64,000 nucleotides of DNA, taken from assembly GCA_933228895.1 (NCBI GenBank), contig OW121851.1:109699271-109763270 (forward strand). Direction: 5' to 3'. Shown in pieces: positions 38,931 to 52,640 of this stretch (position 1 is its first letter; each line of letters opens with the position of its first letter). Under the pieces are notes generated by a model that searched no databases, was not told where the DNA came from, and saw only the letters and a program-made list of their open reading frames with translations. The translations under genes and the position numbers were made by a program. The DNA is from Platycnemis pennipes (lineage: Eukaryota; Arthropoda; Insecta; Odonata; Platycnemididae).

Positions 38931-41814
38931 ACGTCCTTCTTCACCCTCTATCCAGTCAGCTAGGGTCAAGATTAAATAAAATATTAAATTCTCTCCTGTG
39001 GTGACCAATGTATTGAACCGGACGAGCATTTACGTGATCGTGTGCATTTATGTGCGAGATGCCTTCCGTTGAGGAAATTGTGAGTTATTTTACCATTTAT
39101 TTCTTGAGAACATAGACGATCAATCATTTTTGTGACATCTAGTCACGTTGACAATCTTGTTTTTACTCTGATAGTTCACCTCTGTTCATCGAGGTCCAGA
39201 AACTTGAAATTTTTACGCTATAAATTTCGCTGCTCGGTCTTTGTCGTCCCGTTGTGAAGTGTAAATTGTGTTTTGGTGTTGGTTGATACTCACCTCCTCG
39301 AGCTACACTGTTGAGCGAGGCAATATAATTTTATTTTTTTCTCTTCTGATTTTGAAATATTGAGAGAGATTTGCGAGCGTACAGTTACCTAAATAAAACA
39401 GGTACTAATTCCTATATATTTTCAACATCTTCCCTATTTTAAAAAAGTATATTAAAATGTTTAATTAGTTGAACGGAATTGTTTTGAAATATTCTTGAAG
39501 GTATTTTATGTGTAAGCTGATTTTGTATAGTAGATCATTAGTAGTGTAATATTTTGAACTTATTAGAGCTTGAGTAGATTAATGTAACAGTTGGAGCGTT
39601 ATAGGAAGGAAAGAAATGACAGTATATAGTATATGAAAGTATATATAAAGGTAAAGGTTTTACGCCTTCTCTAATGCTGTTTCAAATTAATTAAAAATAA
39701 TGAATGAATTCCTATATTGGTATTACCTTATATTTGGTATTAAAACCGTGAATATTTCCTATGAGTACAATTATCAATTCTACATTTAAGGTGAAAATAG
39801 GTTCTTGGTTAACTATTCCTTTGAGCAGATACAGAATATTTTCAAAGGAAATGGTCGACAATTTTGTATTATTATGTGGCAATTGTTTGTTAGGAGGTAA
39901 CCTGGCTTGGATAATTATAAAAAGCTGCAATTTTTCTTCTAAAAATTGCAGTTTTTTGTAGGTTGTTGTTACAAACGTAAGTTGTACATACGATAGAATT
40001 GGGCGACACTATCTCTGGCTTCGAATACACGATTCAATCAAACATTAATGATATCCTACGACTGAAGAAGAGAGTCAAGCATGGTGATGCTGACTGCAAC
40101 GCATGCAAAGTCTTCGTTCAGATGTTGTAGGTATTGACGCGAGTGCCATCCCGGAAGCCATAGTGACGTTCAGGTTCGCTGCTGCTGATTTAAAGGAATT
40201 AAATGGGCTTGGCCAAAGTCTCGCGCACCCTATAAATTTTAGCGGACACCATAAATCTCTTAGGCTCAAATATTTTATTTTTTCTTCACGGTTTCTTTCG
40301 TGTTATGCGCGTGCAGTTATCTCAGAAACTTCTGCACTTTAAAGGAAAAAAAATATTTTAAACCCCTACGCCTCCTCCGACTCACTCCGGAACATTTTTT
40401 TTATTCCACAAAAAAAAAGAAATATCACGATCTTCACTTCTCTTACCCTCTTTCACTGAGCAAAAAAAAAACTTCCCTTCCCTTCCTTCCCATCCCTCAC
40501 ATGTGCCCGGAGGTGTTGGCGCACACACCCTTCTCTCACTTGTCCCTACCACCCTTCAAGCCGTTCGTGACCGGAGCGCGTTCGAACGGTACTAGAGCGG
40601 GGTTTCACGTCGGCGGGGAGTGGGTAGATGGGAAAGAGGGGGGGAATACTGGTGTGTATGTGTGAATGATGGGGGTGTAGAGTTTTTGGAGAGGGTCTGC
40701 GGAATGTGTACGTACGTGGATGGACTGAGAGAGACTCGCGCTCACGTTATTATCCCATAGGAGGGCGCCTTTGCTCAACGCCCGTACCCCCCTACGCCCG
40801 CCGCTGGGAGATGGGAATTAAATGAAAGAAAAAGGAGAGCAAAAGAGAATTGGCGGCAGAAAAGGAGGAAGAGGAGAAAAAAGATGGACTTCTCTTTCAT
40901 TGCTTCCACGTTCAGTGTTAAAGGAACTCCGTATAATAATGTTTTCCTCTCGCTCTTGGTGCATACATAGGCAGGTGGGGGGGATACTTAGATGTCTGAG
41001 GAGGAATGGAGAGAGAGGGAGAGAGGAAGAGACCCCAACTTGTTTTGTTTTTATGAGCAAAATTACCGAGGGTTTTATGAAGGAAGACCCATATTTTTAT
41101 GTTTATCATCTTGCGCTCTTGTTATTTTCCGAGCCTTCATTGCCGGATAGACGCCCTTTTCTTTGTGTATGGGGCGGAAATTCATCTCTTAAATATTTTG
41201 GTGAGAAGATTAGCTCGCTTGCTGGGGTAGATAACACTTTAAAGTGTTGAATAACTATGCTAGGAAAAAGTTAAATCCCAGGGATAAACAAATAATTTTA
41301 AGCAGGTGGAAGAATTGAATGGGATAGGGATTAAAGAGGTAATTTAGCATGATTACATAAAATAACATAAGTTAGCGGGGAAGCGGGATATGTTGAATGC
41401 CAAGATTATTGGTGAAAGACGCGAAGTAGGTTTGTGAGGTGATGTCTAGTCCACACAATTCTTTCTCATTCATAGAACAACTATGCCAATGCGTTTGGGC
41501 AGGCATAGAGCTATCCCACGATGATGCGTATTTATGGATTTATACCTCTAAATCGTGCAAAAACCAAACTGGTTTTCGCATGGCCGTGAAATATTGATCG
41601 GCGGTATGAGTCATCAAGTCTGTCCCGCACGTAAAGACGCATCAAACAGGGAGAAAAGTTCGAAGGACAAAGGGTGGAGAGAAAACAAGCGTAGGCATTG
41701 GACTGCTCCGACGAAAGGCACATAGGGGACCACAACTCTGAACTCAAATGGTCTCCGCAAAGTATTCAAGTAGTGGCCGGCTGTAACCGATGAAAAATAT
41801 CTTCCACAGCTCGA
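38931..41814. other. Noncoding with a G+C-rich patch
   Basis: Contains a 16-bp-arm hairpin at 39920-39956 and a G+C-rich, CpG-containing patch at about 40490-40810. Frames at 40300-40665 and 40822-41250 are low-complexity shadows. No gene recognised. Confidence 0.35.
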
Positions 41815-41875
41815 GTGTCATGGGTTCAAAGACCAGTACTCTGACCACCAAACCCAATCCAACCCCCCATATCGG
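41815..41875 (-). repeat. SINE family B, minus-strand copy
   Basis: The reverse complement reads GGTTTGGTGGTCAGAGTACTGG, then a B-box-like TTTGAACCC, matching the head of the family. Confidence 0.5.
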
Positions 41876-44800
41876 TTACAGGAATTAAACGTGTTTATAT
41901 TTTCTGTCGGCGGTTAAACACTTGTTAGAAAACCCCAGCATACTAGGCGTATGCTAGGCTAGGCCAGGCCATAATGATAATAGTTGGAGAGAAAGGGATG
42001 TTCGCTTACGTTGCTTGATCATCCATTGCCCAGCCTTGATCGGCAGAACTGACTCCTTCGGATTGGTCCATTGATCCCACCGTCCTTCGCTTCCTGAAAG
42101 CCTTCGCATTTTAGTTTTGGGCAATCAAGGACTCTATTAAGGGACGAGGCAGTTCAAACCCCTTGAGAAGTTGTATATGAAGTGGTGCATTCCTGGAGCG
42201 CCCATCTGCAAAATCATCTTCTTCATACGTAATTAATGGCTTATGGAGAGACGTGAAACTGTCTTTACGGTGGTTTGAACGGCTATAACCGTTCTTGTTG
42301 TTATTTAAGGAATTAAATTGCTATAAGATTTTGCTGAACTTTTAGTTAGCCACCTTCATTCCATTTCATAACGACATACTTCATGATAGAGTAATAATCA
42401 ACTATTATTTATACGTCGTGTTTTCATAAAACTGGCCATGCTTTCAAAAGGCAAGTGTCATTATTATAAACTACTGGTGAACGTTTATACATGCCATTGT
42501 AAAAACTTTAAACCCTTTCGCTGCGATGGTGTTTTAACGATGTACGCGAAGCAGTTTCATGGGTGCTCTCAAAGAAAAACTTTCACTCGTGACATTTGAA
42601 TGCAATATATATATAAATAAAAATTTGAAAGAAACAGGGACTCCATTTATCAAATGAAATGCAAGTGTTTTATCATCCTCTGCATTTCCGCACGCTGTAG
42701 ATTTATAATCAAATACGCGGAGAGGACAAATACGCAAACGAATATCAAGATGAGCCATACTCGTCATTCGAATGCTATAAATAGGCTCTTATGACGAGAC
42801 ATTATCATCACTAGCAGCGAAAGGAAAGCGTAAATACTTTTGGACTTATATTTTTGATTATTGTATATTATTCATTGATGATACATATTTTTTACTGTGC
42901 AATTTTCGAATACCTTATGCATCTTGGAAGATGGAAATATTCACATGCATTCTAGTTTGTTTGTACGGTCAAAGTAATATAGCAGTTAAACGTGCAATGA
43001 AATGCCTGTTAAATATTACCAGAATCATCATTGGAGCTCGCAGAGGAAGAGTCGACCGTTTCTGCCAAAATATCTATTCAACTCCCAACAGAATAAATTT
43101 TTATGCGATGTGTTTATTCAGGAAAATAAACTCGTTGAATTCATTCGCACTGCGTGCACAATCGTATTGCTTTGATATATGAGCAATAAAATGTTGTTGG
43201 CATTTCCGTTTGGTATCTTCAAAGCAGTTTTGTGTTTTTATAATGCCTAAAGTCCAATGTCATCCAGTTGTAATGCCGTTGCCACCGAGCTGAGGTATTT
43301 TACTCAATATTATTAGAAAACTAGATTCACCTCTTCGGTTTTAAGTGGCATGAGGAGCTCGGAGGACGTATTTATAAATGTTCATTCTACGTTGATGGCT
43401 TGAAGGAATATGTTAACTTTTTTTTTTGTTTAATTTTATGTTGCACATTTTGCTCACATATTTTCATTACTTTTCCAATGCTACGAAATGATTTTTCAGC
43501 CTGATGAAATCAAAAGCTAACATAATAATATTTGCTTTGTTTATTTGATCTAATTTTAAATCATTATATTTCTCTCAGAATTTATTATAGTTTGTAGTCA
43601 TGAAATATTTAATTTTCAATCTTAGTTAGAAAAAATTATGCATCGTTATGTTCATTCTGTCATTTTTTATGAGGTTATTTTTTTCAAATTTAACTTGATT
43701 GCTTTATAGCTGTACAAAACCATCATATGTTTATAATGCCCCAAATATGGTTAGGAATTGTTTTTTTTTTTTTTTTGTTTCATACCGTACGATTACTTAT
43801 TAAATCACTGGATGCATTGCTCTTTTTTAAAGAATAAACTCTTTTTCATCGTAGATAATGGACTCGGCAACAGTTTGTAACGCTGTAGGTCTTATGGATT
43901 TCGCCCAGAGTCGCCTGTGAATGAGCGGCACATTTGACAGCCAGCCGAGTACCTATAGCAAAAACTCTGCTCAATTTCTGCTTGCTTCGGAATCGGTACT
44001 ACACTTTAAAAAATCTGCAACACGTGCTGGATATGTGTCTTCGTTCAGGTAAGATCATTTTGAGCAATAGTTGACTTAAGCATAAGAAAATCAATGTTAA
44101 TATGTAATTAGTCACTCTATTGTAAAAAAAAACTATTCGCGAGTCGAGTGGCAATTTAACCAGGGATTAAAAGGGGTTGGTTGTTTTATTTAAGCATTTT
44201 TCTCATTGCGGTCCCAGTGTGTGTACCACCCTTCGAATTACAACTCCTTTCTATTTTTCCTCTCATTAATCGAATGCCCATCATAGAAAAATTTCCAATA
44301 TTTCACGAAGAAAGCGAACGGCAATGGCAAGAAAGAACAGCTTGCGTGAAGCCATTTAGTTGCGTGACCATGGGAGAGTTCATACACTCCTATATCAACA
44401 TAGTACCCTGGATTTAATTTAACTGAATAGCGTGTTGGGTTGTGTGGATGCGCAATCTGCGTGGCTTTAAAGTGAATTAATTACGTGATTTTAAGGATCG
44501 TGAACTTGCCGCGATAAAACGTTAAGGAGTTACCCGTCGGAAATGTGCAACAGAAAGAATTTATTCAATATGGTTCATATTTATCTGTGGAAATGTTGCT
44601 ATCTGCGTGTCTTGTTTATCTTCAAGCATCACTTAAATAACTCAAGGTTAATTCTTTCCGACTCTGTGATTCTAAACGTCATTTGTCATTATTTCTTTAA
44701 GATTCCGTTCAAAGGTAACTTTATACGGTCTCATCAACTTTGGTACATGATTCCACCACAAGATTTCACAACTTGCCGTAGAAGACAAATTATAATATTC

Positions 44801-47800
44801 AACTATTCAAACTGTTGGTGATTATTGACTTATATATGCTCCGACATTTTCATAATATTATTGAAAATTCGGACCGAAAAGGATTAATTTTTGGAAGACC
44901 TCTAAGTTACAGGGTAGTTGTATCTTTCATCATCCAATTGCATTATTCATTAATACCAAAACCATTGTCGGTAGCGTTATCTATTGCACTGCATTTTACT
45001 GATTTGAATTTGAACGTATTTGATCCTCTTAGAATTTGATTATTGTGTTGGTGGCTGTTTAGAAAATGATAGCAGTCGGTTTAGGTTGGCAATAATATTT
45101 ATTGTGTGCCTGATTTGTCAACTAAGATAGTGGAAAATGATAAAATTAATGGATATTTGTGTTTATGAATTGATATTTGAGTTACTTTTTTCAGAGATGA
45201 TTGATTGATGGTTGATTGAATTATGTATGCTATAATGTTGAGGGGATTTCCGGACAATGCAAAAATGGCTGTATGTAGGTACATAGCGTAGAAAATATAA
45301 TTACAGATACATCTTACAAATCCAAAATGGATCACATCTGTTGAGATCCCTATGGAGTGGGACAATGTCATTCATAATATTTTTAAGTGCCCATTCTACC
45401 CTCTCTCCCTTTATTTCCTCTACTCAATCTTGGCACTTCTTGGCGGAGTTTGAAAAATCATATAAGCGTCACCAGGTCAAGTTCGAATACTTTTAAGAAC
45501 TTCTTTAACCCTTCCACTCCGAGTCGTTTTGTGATTCCCATACTTATTCACGTAACGGCCACGTCATTGCTGCACTTGGTTTGATACGTCCATAAAATTA
45601 TGAAAACGCCTTTTCCTCGAAGCTTATTTTCAATTGATGTCCACGTATTTCATACCCAGTCAAGTCAGGCAGGCACTGACCGGTCATCATTAAATATTAT
45701 TAAAACCTTTCGTGTGCTTCAACGGACTGCTACCAAGTCGAATCAACGGCCATGTGCGTATCATGCAAATAGTGATGCCTCTCATTTTCCTTGATAGTGT
45801 CAGTTCACCTGCATTATTATTTTCGCCTTTCTGCGAGTTTAGGCGCCCTCCTCTTGGTTATGCGTCAACAACACGGTAATTTATTTCTTTCTCTTTTTTT
45901 TTGACTTAAATTTACAGACATTTTTCTGCTTAGGTCGTCACTTAGGACGATCATTGAGTCATGGAATGTTTTTATACTCTGGAGTTGCTGAGTAAACGGA
46001 AATGAGAGGGGTGAGTCTCGCAGCTGACACACCGTTGTCGTCATTGCAATTAGTCAACCACGAATTAAAGTCACAGTTGAAATTTCAGGACAACACCTGT
46101 AATACTCTTCATGATATACTTTTTAAGGATTTTAGATGGTAGGATTTTATGCACAGTGATTTAATTTATTCCGGCTCGGAAATAAACCCATCGTGAGAAT
46201 TTTTTTTCTCATTTTTGACCGGAGTTCTTGCGACGGTTTAGATGGTGATTAAATTATCTTCGCAAAATTAATATGACAGTAGTTTTTATCACAAAAAAAA
46301 GTATCTTTTGGCCACTGAAAACTATATATTTTGCACTAAACAACAATGAACCTAATGAGGCTCGCCTAATAGATGAAAGCTTGGCGGTGTACAATAAATA
46401 TTACACATAAGTTAAATAGTAAATGGGATATTAAAGATTGCCGTGTGGTCAAATTTAAATATCTTAAAAGGCTACACTGATGAGGACTTAATGAGTGGTT
46501 TCTATTACAGTCAAATAATTTCCGGGATTCGAAGAGTTTCTTTGAGCGAGTTGAAGGCTGTCGATAATCTGCTGGAAGATGTGCATTGGATGTGTTTAGC
46601 CCTACTTTGAACTAGTGCGTGTTTGTCTCTCTTCTAGGGTGATAAAATTCGCTTAACCATCTTGGATTTTTCCCATACGGCAGGTGAGTGGTATTCACAT
46701 CATTACATCCTTCAGAAGTGATGATGGTGGATACTGGTCTCACCTAATTGGAATATGTACTGCTCGTACTGCTCAAGGAAAGACATATTTTTGTATTTTT
46801 TTTAACATTACCGTCTACGGCCACAACGATAGTGTATGGTTGTCATAATTTTACCGAAACGTTTCCATTTTCATCCCTTGTCAAACCTCTTCCTCAGGCG
46901 GCTGAAGAGGCGGTTTGGAGGGCATGGTGTAAATTCACATTAGCTTGTGAAATACTCCAGCTTGAGATTGGCGATATCAACGACATGAAATCACAGCCTT
47001 AAAAGAAACCATTTACTTCCCTAGATGCTATGTTGCGTTATGTCCGCCACCTTCCTCATCTGCATTTCGTAGTTCACTTGTTTTACCCCGAAGCTAATTC
47101 ACCATTTGCTCTACCTTATTGTGGCGCACATGGATTGAGGTTTTGGTGTGTTATCCTCCCTAAAATTGTTCCGCTCGATTTAGGGGTGAGGGTGCGGCTG
47201 GGTTTCCATCGTATACCTCTCAATTCTCGGGCCGTTGACCCCTGACCCCGCATACAAATGAATTTATTTTGGCTCCCTTCTTCCTCCTGGAGCACGCCCT
47301 GGCACTCGCCCCTTTGTCTCTTCACCCTCTTTCTCATTTGCCCTACTCCTCGTGTATTTGCTTTAAGGCTGGTGGATTATAGAGGACTCACTGGTTTGCC
47401 ACTGCCCTTTTTATTTTTACAAATTTCCGCACATTATTACCCTTTTCTCTCTTGAAGGGGAGGGGAAGGATAATATTTATTTTGTAATCACTGCGGTAGC
47501 TTTGCATTTTCTCCTTAATTTTCCTACTTGTTTGCCTCATTAATATCTTGAGTCCTACGTTAGTGACATTTAAGTAAATTGCCTAGCAGCAGTATTAGCA
47601 AGAACAAAAAAAAATGTAAGGATTTTTGTGGAAGAATATCCGTCTATCCTCTCTCTCGCTATTGCAAAATGCTAGCCAGTCTCTTATTTTGGAATCAAAA
47701 TGGGTCGAAAAAGAATGCAAGAGGAAAACAATTCCGAAAAACTGACCTTTTGTTTCATTATCACCACATGATACTATATTTTGATATACATTGGAATTAA

Positions 47801-48276
47801 ATTTAGAGCTCTTGAGAAAAGCTCTAAAACATTTGGCGTCAAACCTTCAAATAGTACTGGTGTTAGAGATTAATTTGATCCATCGCTGGAATCGCCATGT
47901 TCATCTCACTTATTTGTTCTTCCTCATTTCGTAGGTATGTGTTAACCGAATATTCGTATGCGTAGCTCTTCCCCCTTTTTCAAGATTCCCTCTTTTATGT
48001 CCTCAGACTTCCCAGTTAATACTTGTTTTACGACCACATGTTAATGCCCAAGTTCCCTCTTCCCTGCGTCGTAACTCCAAAAGATAACGTAGTTTATGTT
48101 ATTGGCCTCCGTGCCAATCTTAATTTTATGTTCCCTTGTTTTTCTCATCCGTATAAATCGTGTAGGCTGGTCCTTTTCTGGAATAATTTATTTGAACTTT
48201 GTTTACTTCCCTTTTGTCCACTAGTTGTCACAGTATCCTTTTCATTCTAATAAGTAGTTTATTTGTGAACACAAGG
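41876..48276. other. Noncoding, nothing recognised
   Basis: No gene supported. Around 42509-42833 an imperfect inverted pair (CCCTTTCGCTGC / GCAGCGAAAGG) may mark an old MITE, but I could not fix its ends. Confidence 0.35.
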
Positions 48277-48363
48277 GAGAAAAAATACTTTGCTGGTCCA
48301 AATGATAGAATTTTATTGCTATAAAATTCTATCCCGTGGACCAGCAAAGTATTTTTTTCTCTT
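48277..48363. repeat. Long near-perfect hairpin (40-bp arms)
   Basis: Arms of about 40 bp (TACTTTGCTGGTCCA and GATAGAATTTTAT blocks) separated by the loop TGCT. There are three adjacent mismatches and one length difference in an A run. It is 87 bp in all, the size of a small RNA precursor or a tiny fold-back MITE. Confidence 0.85.
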
Positions 48364-51300
48364 TTCTGTTCAACATTGAGTTACACAAAGTAACGCCACC
48401 CAACATTGCAGTAATTTATTCGTTATATATTTAGTGATCAATTTCGCTTGTCAGTCCTGCACGGCTTTGTCTCGTGCTTGGATATCGGTTCCGCCTTATC
48501 CATTGTCTAAGATAAAGCTTTACGTGGACAGGGATGAGGATATGAGAGAGAGAAAGAGAGAGAGAGAAGGAATGCTAAGAGGCTTAGAGGCCGGATGGGG
48601 GCGCATTGTCCGCTATCACCTCATCCCTAAACCGACGGCTCAATCTCCATCACTTCCCGTTTTCCGTCTCATCTTCCCCGCTCCATGCCCCCTAGGATTT
48701 CGCTGTCCCCATTCCATTTCCCTTGTTCCGCTTGGACTCGAATTCTAGCCCGCAGTCGATTCCGTTGAACGGCCAGTCATTTGACGCTCGGCCTTAGGGA
48801 ACGACCAATGGCGTGAGGAATTTCGTCGTCGCTGCGTGGGGGTTTATGAAGTTGAAGATCTAGATTGGACCATTTTCTCAGATCATTTTGGCGGATCTGC
48901 CGCGAAAACGTGAGTTTGCCATCACCTGCGATAACTGCTGGAAAAAATTAACTGGATTTATGTCCTGAATCCCCACATATTTTCAAATCCTCCTTCACGG
49001 AAGGGAGGTTAAGCGTCCAACAGTAGGTTCTCGCGCAGCTCTGATGTTCATTTGCGTTTTAAAGTGGAAATACCCCTGCCAAAATCACTGAAAAAAACAT
49101 TGTTGGATGGTTGAAGAAAATACTCAAAATTATTGACCTAGTGGTGAACTCAATATTCAAATTTACATAGATTTACATAAATTTATTTCCTCCCATAACT
49201 ATAAAAAATTGCAGTGGACAGTACGTATTTTTTTTTAAGTGCCATCAGTTAATCTTTCCTACTGATCCAAAATTCAACCCAGGAAGCATAAATTGAACCC
49301 CTTGTGTCCTTTTTCTCGTTGACATCCTCAGACTGCCTCCTTTCTGTTCACTTTTACACTGCCCTGCCTGCTTCATCATCCAACTCGAGGAAAACTTGAG
49401 ATAAAGGTTAGAAGGGGAGTTGAACGGAAGAAAGAGAGAAAGAAAAAGAAATTAATAAAAATCAGGCACCTGCGAACTTGATTTCTGGAGTTGGTGTTTT
49501 TGTCTCATCTAATCCCCGAAGGCGAAAGTTAAAGTTGGAAGGTTTGATGGTTGGGGTGCGGAGTGTTTCAAGGTGATAGAACCTCAAGTGGCGATTTTAG
49601 AAAAAGGTTCTGAAAGCCTCTCATTTCGACTCAGTCCCCATTTAAAAGGTGGAATGTATTTCACTGGCGTTGACGCGGTGGTTGGGGTGGATACTGAGGG
49701 GGATTGACAGGAAGAGGGGAAAGAAAGCAAACACAGCAAGCAGTTGATGCAACTTTTTCCAAATCAGGGTGTTAAGTTCATTTGAAGAGGACAAATAACT
49801 TTCAGTTACAATTTTAAGATTGAATTTAATTCAATGTGAGGAAGAATTCTCTTTTCCGCGACAATTTTAACCGTCGTACTGCTCGTTTTGGCCAGCTTAG
49901 TTACCATCAGATGGAGGCTATTGTCCTATGTAACCCGATAACGGCTTAGCTGACTGAAAAATGTAGTACGAAAAGTCTCTTAGGGTACTTTCACATATAA
50001 CGCTACTATACACTTTTTCTCTCATTTAATCAATAAGTATTCATATTGATTTATGCTTAATGAATGGTCAGCTTGTAATATCTGTATCGCAAACAGAAAT
50101 GTTTGCTCCTGTGCTGTCTTGGTTAACTTAGAGAACACTGGTTGGATTCCCGATGAGGGCATGAATATTGTGGTTTATTGTCCTAGGGTTAAGATATTAG
50201 TTTAGACTGTGCGATATAACCTTAGTGAAATAGCTCCTAAAACCGTAAAAAAAAGACTACTCCCTTCGCCAATCAGTGGAGAAACCCTTCATCAGTTCCT
50301 CATTACGCAGGTAGAAAGAGATGCATCATGGGATTCTCGGCTAAACACCTCAACTGTGCGGACTGAGGATTGCACATCGACTTCATCAGGCTAAGATGGG
50401 ATTAGCATTGTTTTTTTTCCTGGCGGAAACATCGATGACTGATTTGGGTAGATTGGGTTACTGACCGCATGTATTATATTTAAATCATGGAGAATATCCC
50501 TAGAATATATCCATTTAATGATTTTCATGGTAAGAGATGTCTCTGGGAAACTAAAAGACGCATTAGGAACTTCTTGGGGCGTAATTCCTGTCCTTTAATC
50601 CTTGAATGTACTTAATGATCTCCAACTGGGTCCTACACCGACCTTCGCACTGAGCATTGCAGTTAATAGATTTTTTCATAACTTTTATAAATAATGGTGA
50701 ATTTTTCAGATAAAATTGGCTCCTACAACATGGTAAATAATTAACTTCTTAATGCGTACTGTTTTTAGGATAGGTGTAACAGGAGTTTTGATATTCATAA
50801 GGTATACTGAAGAAAGTGAACACAACATTTGTACCTCTTTAAAAAGCTAATTCGATTGCTTAAAAATTAATTGGCCTGACTTTTTCATGCGATCATGCAA
50901 AAGTAATATTTTTATTGCTTTTGCATGATTTAATCATCCGGCGACATTACTCGAAGCGACATTAGTAAAGGTTTCGATATTTACAATAACCTCTACATGT
51001 TTTACCATAAGTAACGGCATTCAAAAAAAATAATAAGGAGCAGTGTACATATTGAGACAAATTTTGGTGGCTAGGCAAAACAAACAAGCAAAACATTGCA
51101 GTACAAATATTTTGCTATATTTGAGTTCTTGAGAAACTTTAAGCAACGAATTAATGAGTACCAATTTGGTGCCATTCCTGTGAGCTGAGTCTTTTTTCGT
51201 CTCTCTACATTTACTCAGCGGTTTTGTAAATAAAAAAATATTTTAGTATTTTACGGTTGAATCACACTGGGGAAACTTTGACTCATTCCCTGGGAATATG

Positions 51301-51552
51301 CTCAGTCGAGGGAAATCCTCTTTTTGAAGGCTAACTCAGTATATGGTAATTGGTGAGCTGGGATAATAAGAGATCTACATTGTATTTTATTTTGATGCTA
51401 AGTATTCTTGGTCCTCAAACTCCACAAATATCGTAGAAACTTTATCCTATAATTGGTGGCCGTGCTGTGTTGTGCTGAGGATGACACAAAAGGGTGTGGA
51501 TAAAGGGTAGGTTCTTTCAAAACTTATCTTTGTTTTTTGAAACCAAAGTGTC
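48364..51552. other. Noncoding with GA repeat and a hairpin
   Basis: A (GA)n run lies at about 48543-48568. A CCAAT-containing stretch at 48780-48908 ends in a consensus donor AAAAC|GTGAGT; it could be a first exon, but nothing downstream supports it. A 16-bp-arm hairpin lies at 50892-50929. Confidence 0.3.
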
Positions 51553-51640
51553 GCCAGTCGTGGTAACCCTGTTGGCAGAGCGTTGGACTTAGAGACCATA
51601 TGTTAAAATCCCGGTGTGGTCTCCTAGAGCACGCCCAGCA
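51553..51640 (+). repeat. Possible degenerate tRNA-derived SINE
   Basis: TTGGCAGAGCGTTGGACTTA with a B-box-like GTTAAAATCCC downstream. One mismatch-rich copy only. Confidence 0.35.
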
Positions 51641-51973
51641 TAGTTCCTGCTGAGTGATTTCTCTCTTTACCAGATCCTTATGGGAAACCATACGAGTTAC
51701 AAGGACATGAATTGGCTTCTCTACCCCAGTGGTTTCACGCCCTTTTCATCTTCATTAATCTTAAATTCTACCCTCATCAACTTTGGTAGGAGAGGATAGG
51801 ATTAGTTTTTAGGTTGCACCGACGCCTAAGGTCAAATTTCTTTGATTCTTAAGGTTTAAAACATTAGCTAGTCAGTGTAAAATTTTAATTTTCCGAATTT
51901 TGTTGAGCTAACTATATTTTATTAAACAGCCATGTGGCTTTAAGAATTGTAATATATTTTGATAACTGCCTCT

Positions 51974-52640
51974 TCATCGCCTAGTATTTTGCGTAGATGA
52001 CCGTAGATATCTTTTCACGTGTGTTTTGATACCTAACGCACTCCGCCAGGATGTCTCACAGTGATTGGAGCACCATATTCGTCGCACCAGGGTTGAATCA
52101 TCTCTTCGGAGAAGAGATATGCGTGGGTTAAGCTGCAATTCCCAATTCTCAGCCGGGTGAATGCGATCCCTTCCCTGCGAACCCCCCTGACTGAGGTGGG
52201 CCACGCATATATCCCTGGCTTTATTGCTCGGAGTTTATTTCCAACCACGTTTGACCATTTCTCCTTAATAGGGCTAAGCCCTTAGGTCTTCTGCCGGTAC
52301 CTTTGACGAGAATATATCCCGATTTTTCAAGGCTTCTTTGGCTGCAGAATTGGCGTTTTCATTTACAGTTATTCCAGCATGTTCTGGAATCCACCCAAAG
52401 GAAATTGTAACACCTATACCATTAAGGGATTAAATGGTGGAATGTATCTCCTAAACAAGAGGGCATTAGGAGGAATAACTAGGAAATGACTGCAGTACGC
52501 TCAGTGAGTCTGAACAGATGAGAAATTTTGAATGAATGTAATGCATTGTAGCGCTAACTTGATCACAAAGTGTTCAGCTGTGTAGATGCTGCAGATAGGG
52601 TTAAGCGTAGCTCTGATGACACCGTGATACGAGGACACCA
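51974..52640 (-). pseudogene. LINE ORF2 fragment with RNase H end
   Basis: On the minus strand three pieces follow in order: an RNase H start (SIYTAEHFVIKLALQCI, near 52600), an RNase H end (FGWIPEHAGITVNENAN, near 52380, with Asn where an Asp is usual) and the post-RNase H tail RLRIGNCSLTHAYLF (near 52130) with a Cys/His pattern. This is the end of an I- or Jockey-group LINE ORF2. It has at least two stops and frame changes, and the rest is missing. It is a dead, old copy. Confidence 0.7.

Noticed and set aside
42509..42833. piggyBac-like MITE
   Set aside because: The end sequences are similar only over about 11 bp and no TTAA pair sits at both edges.
48780..48915. Host gene first exon with a GTGAGT donor
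   Set aside because: Only a CCAAT box and one donor consensus; no downstream exon could be linked.
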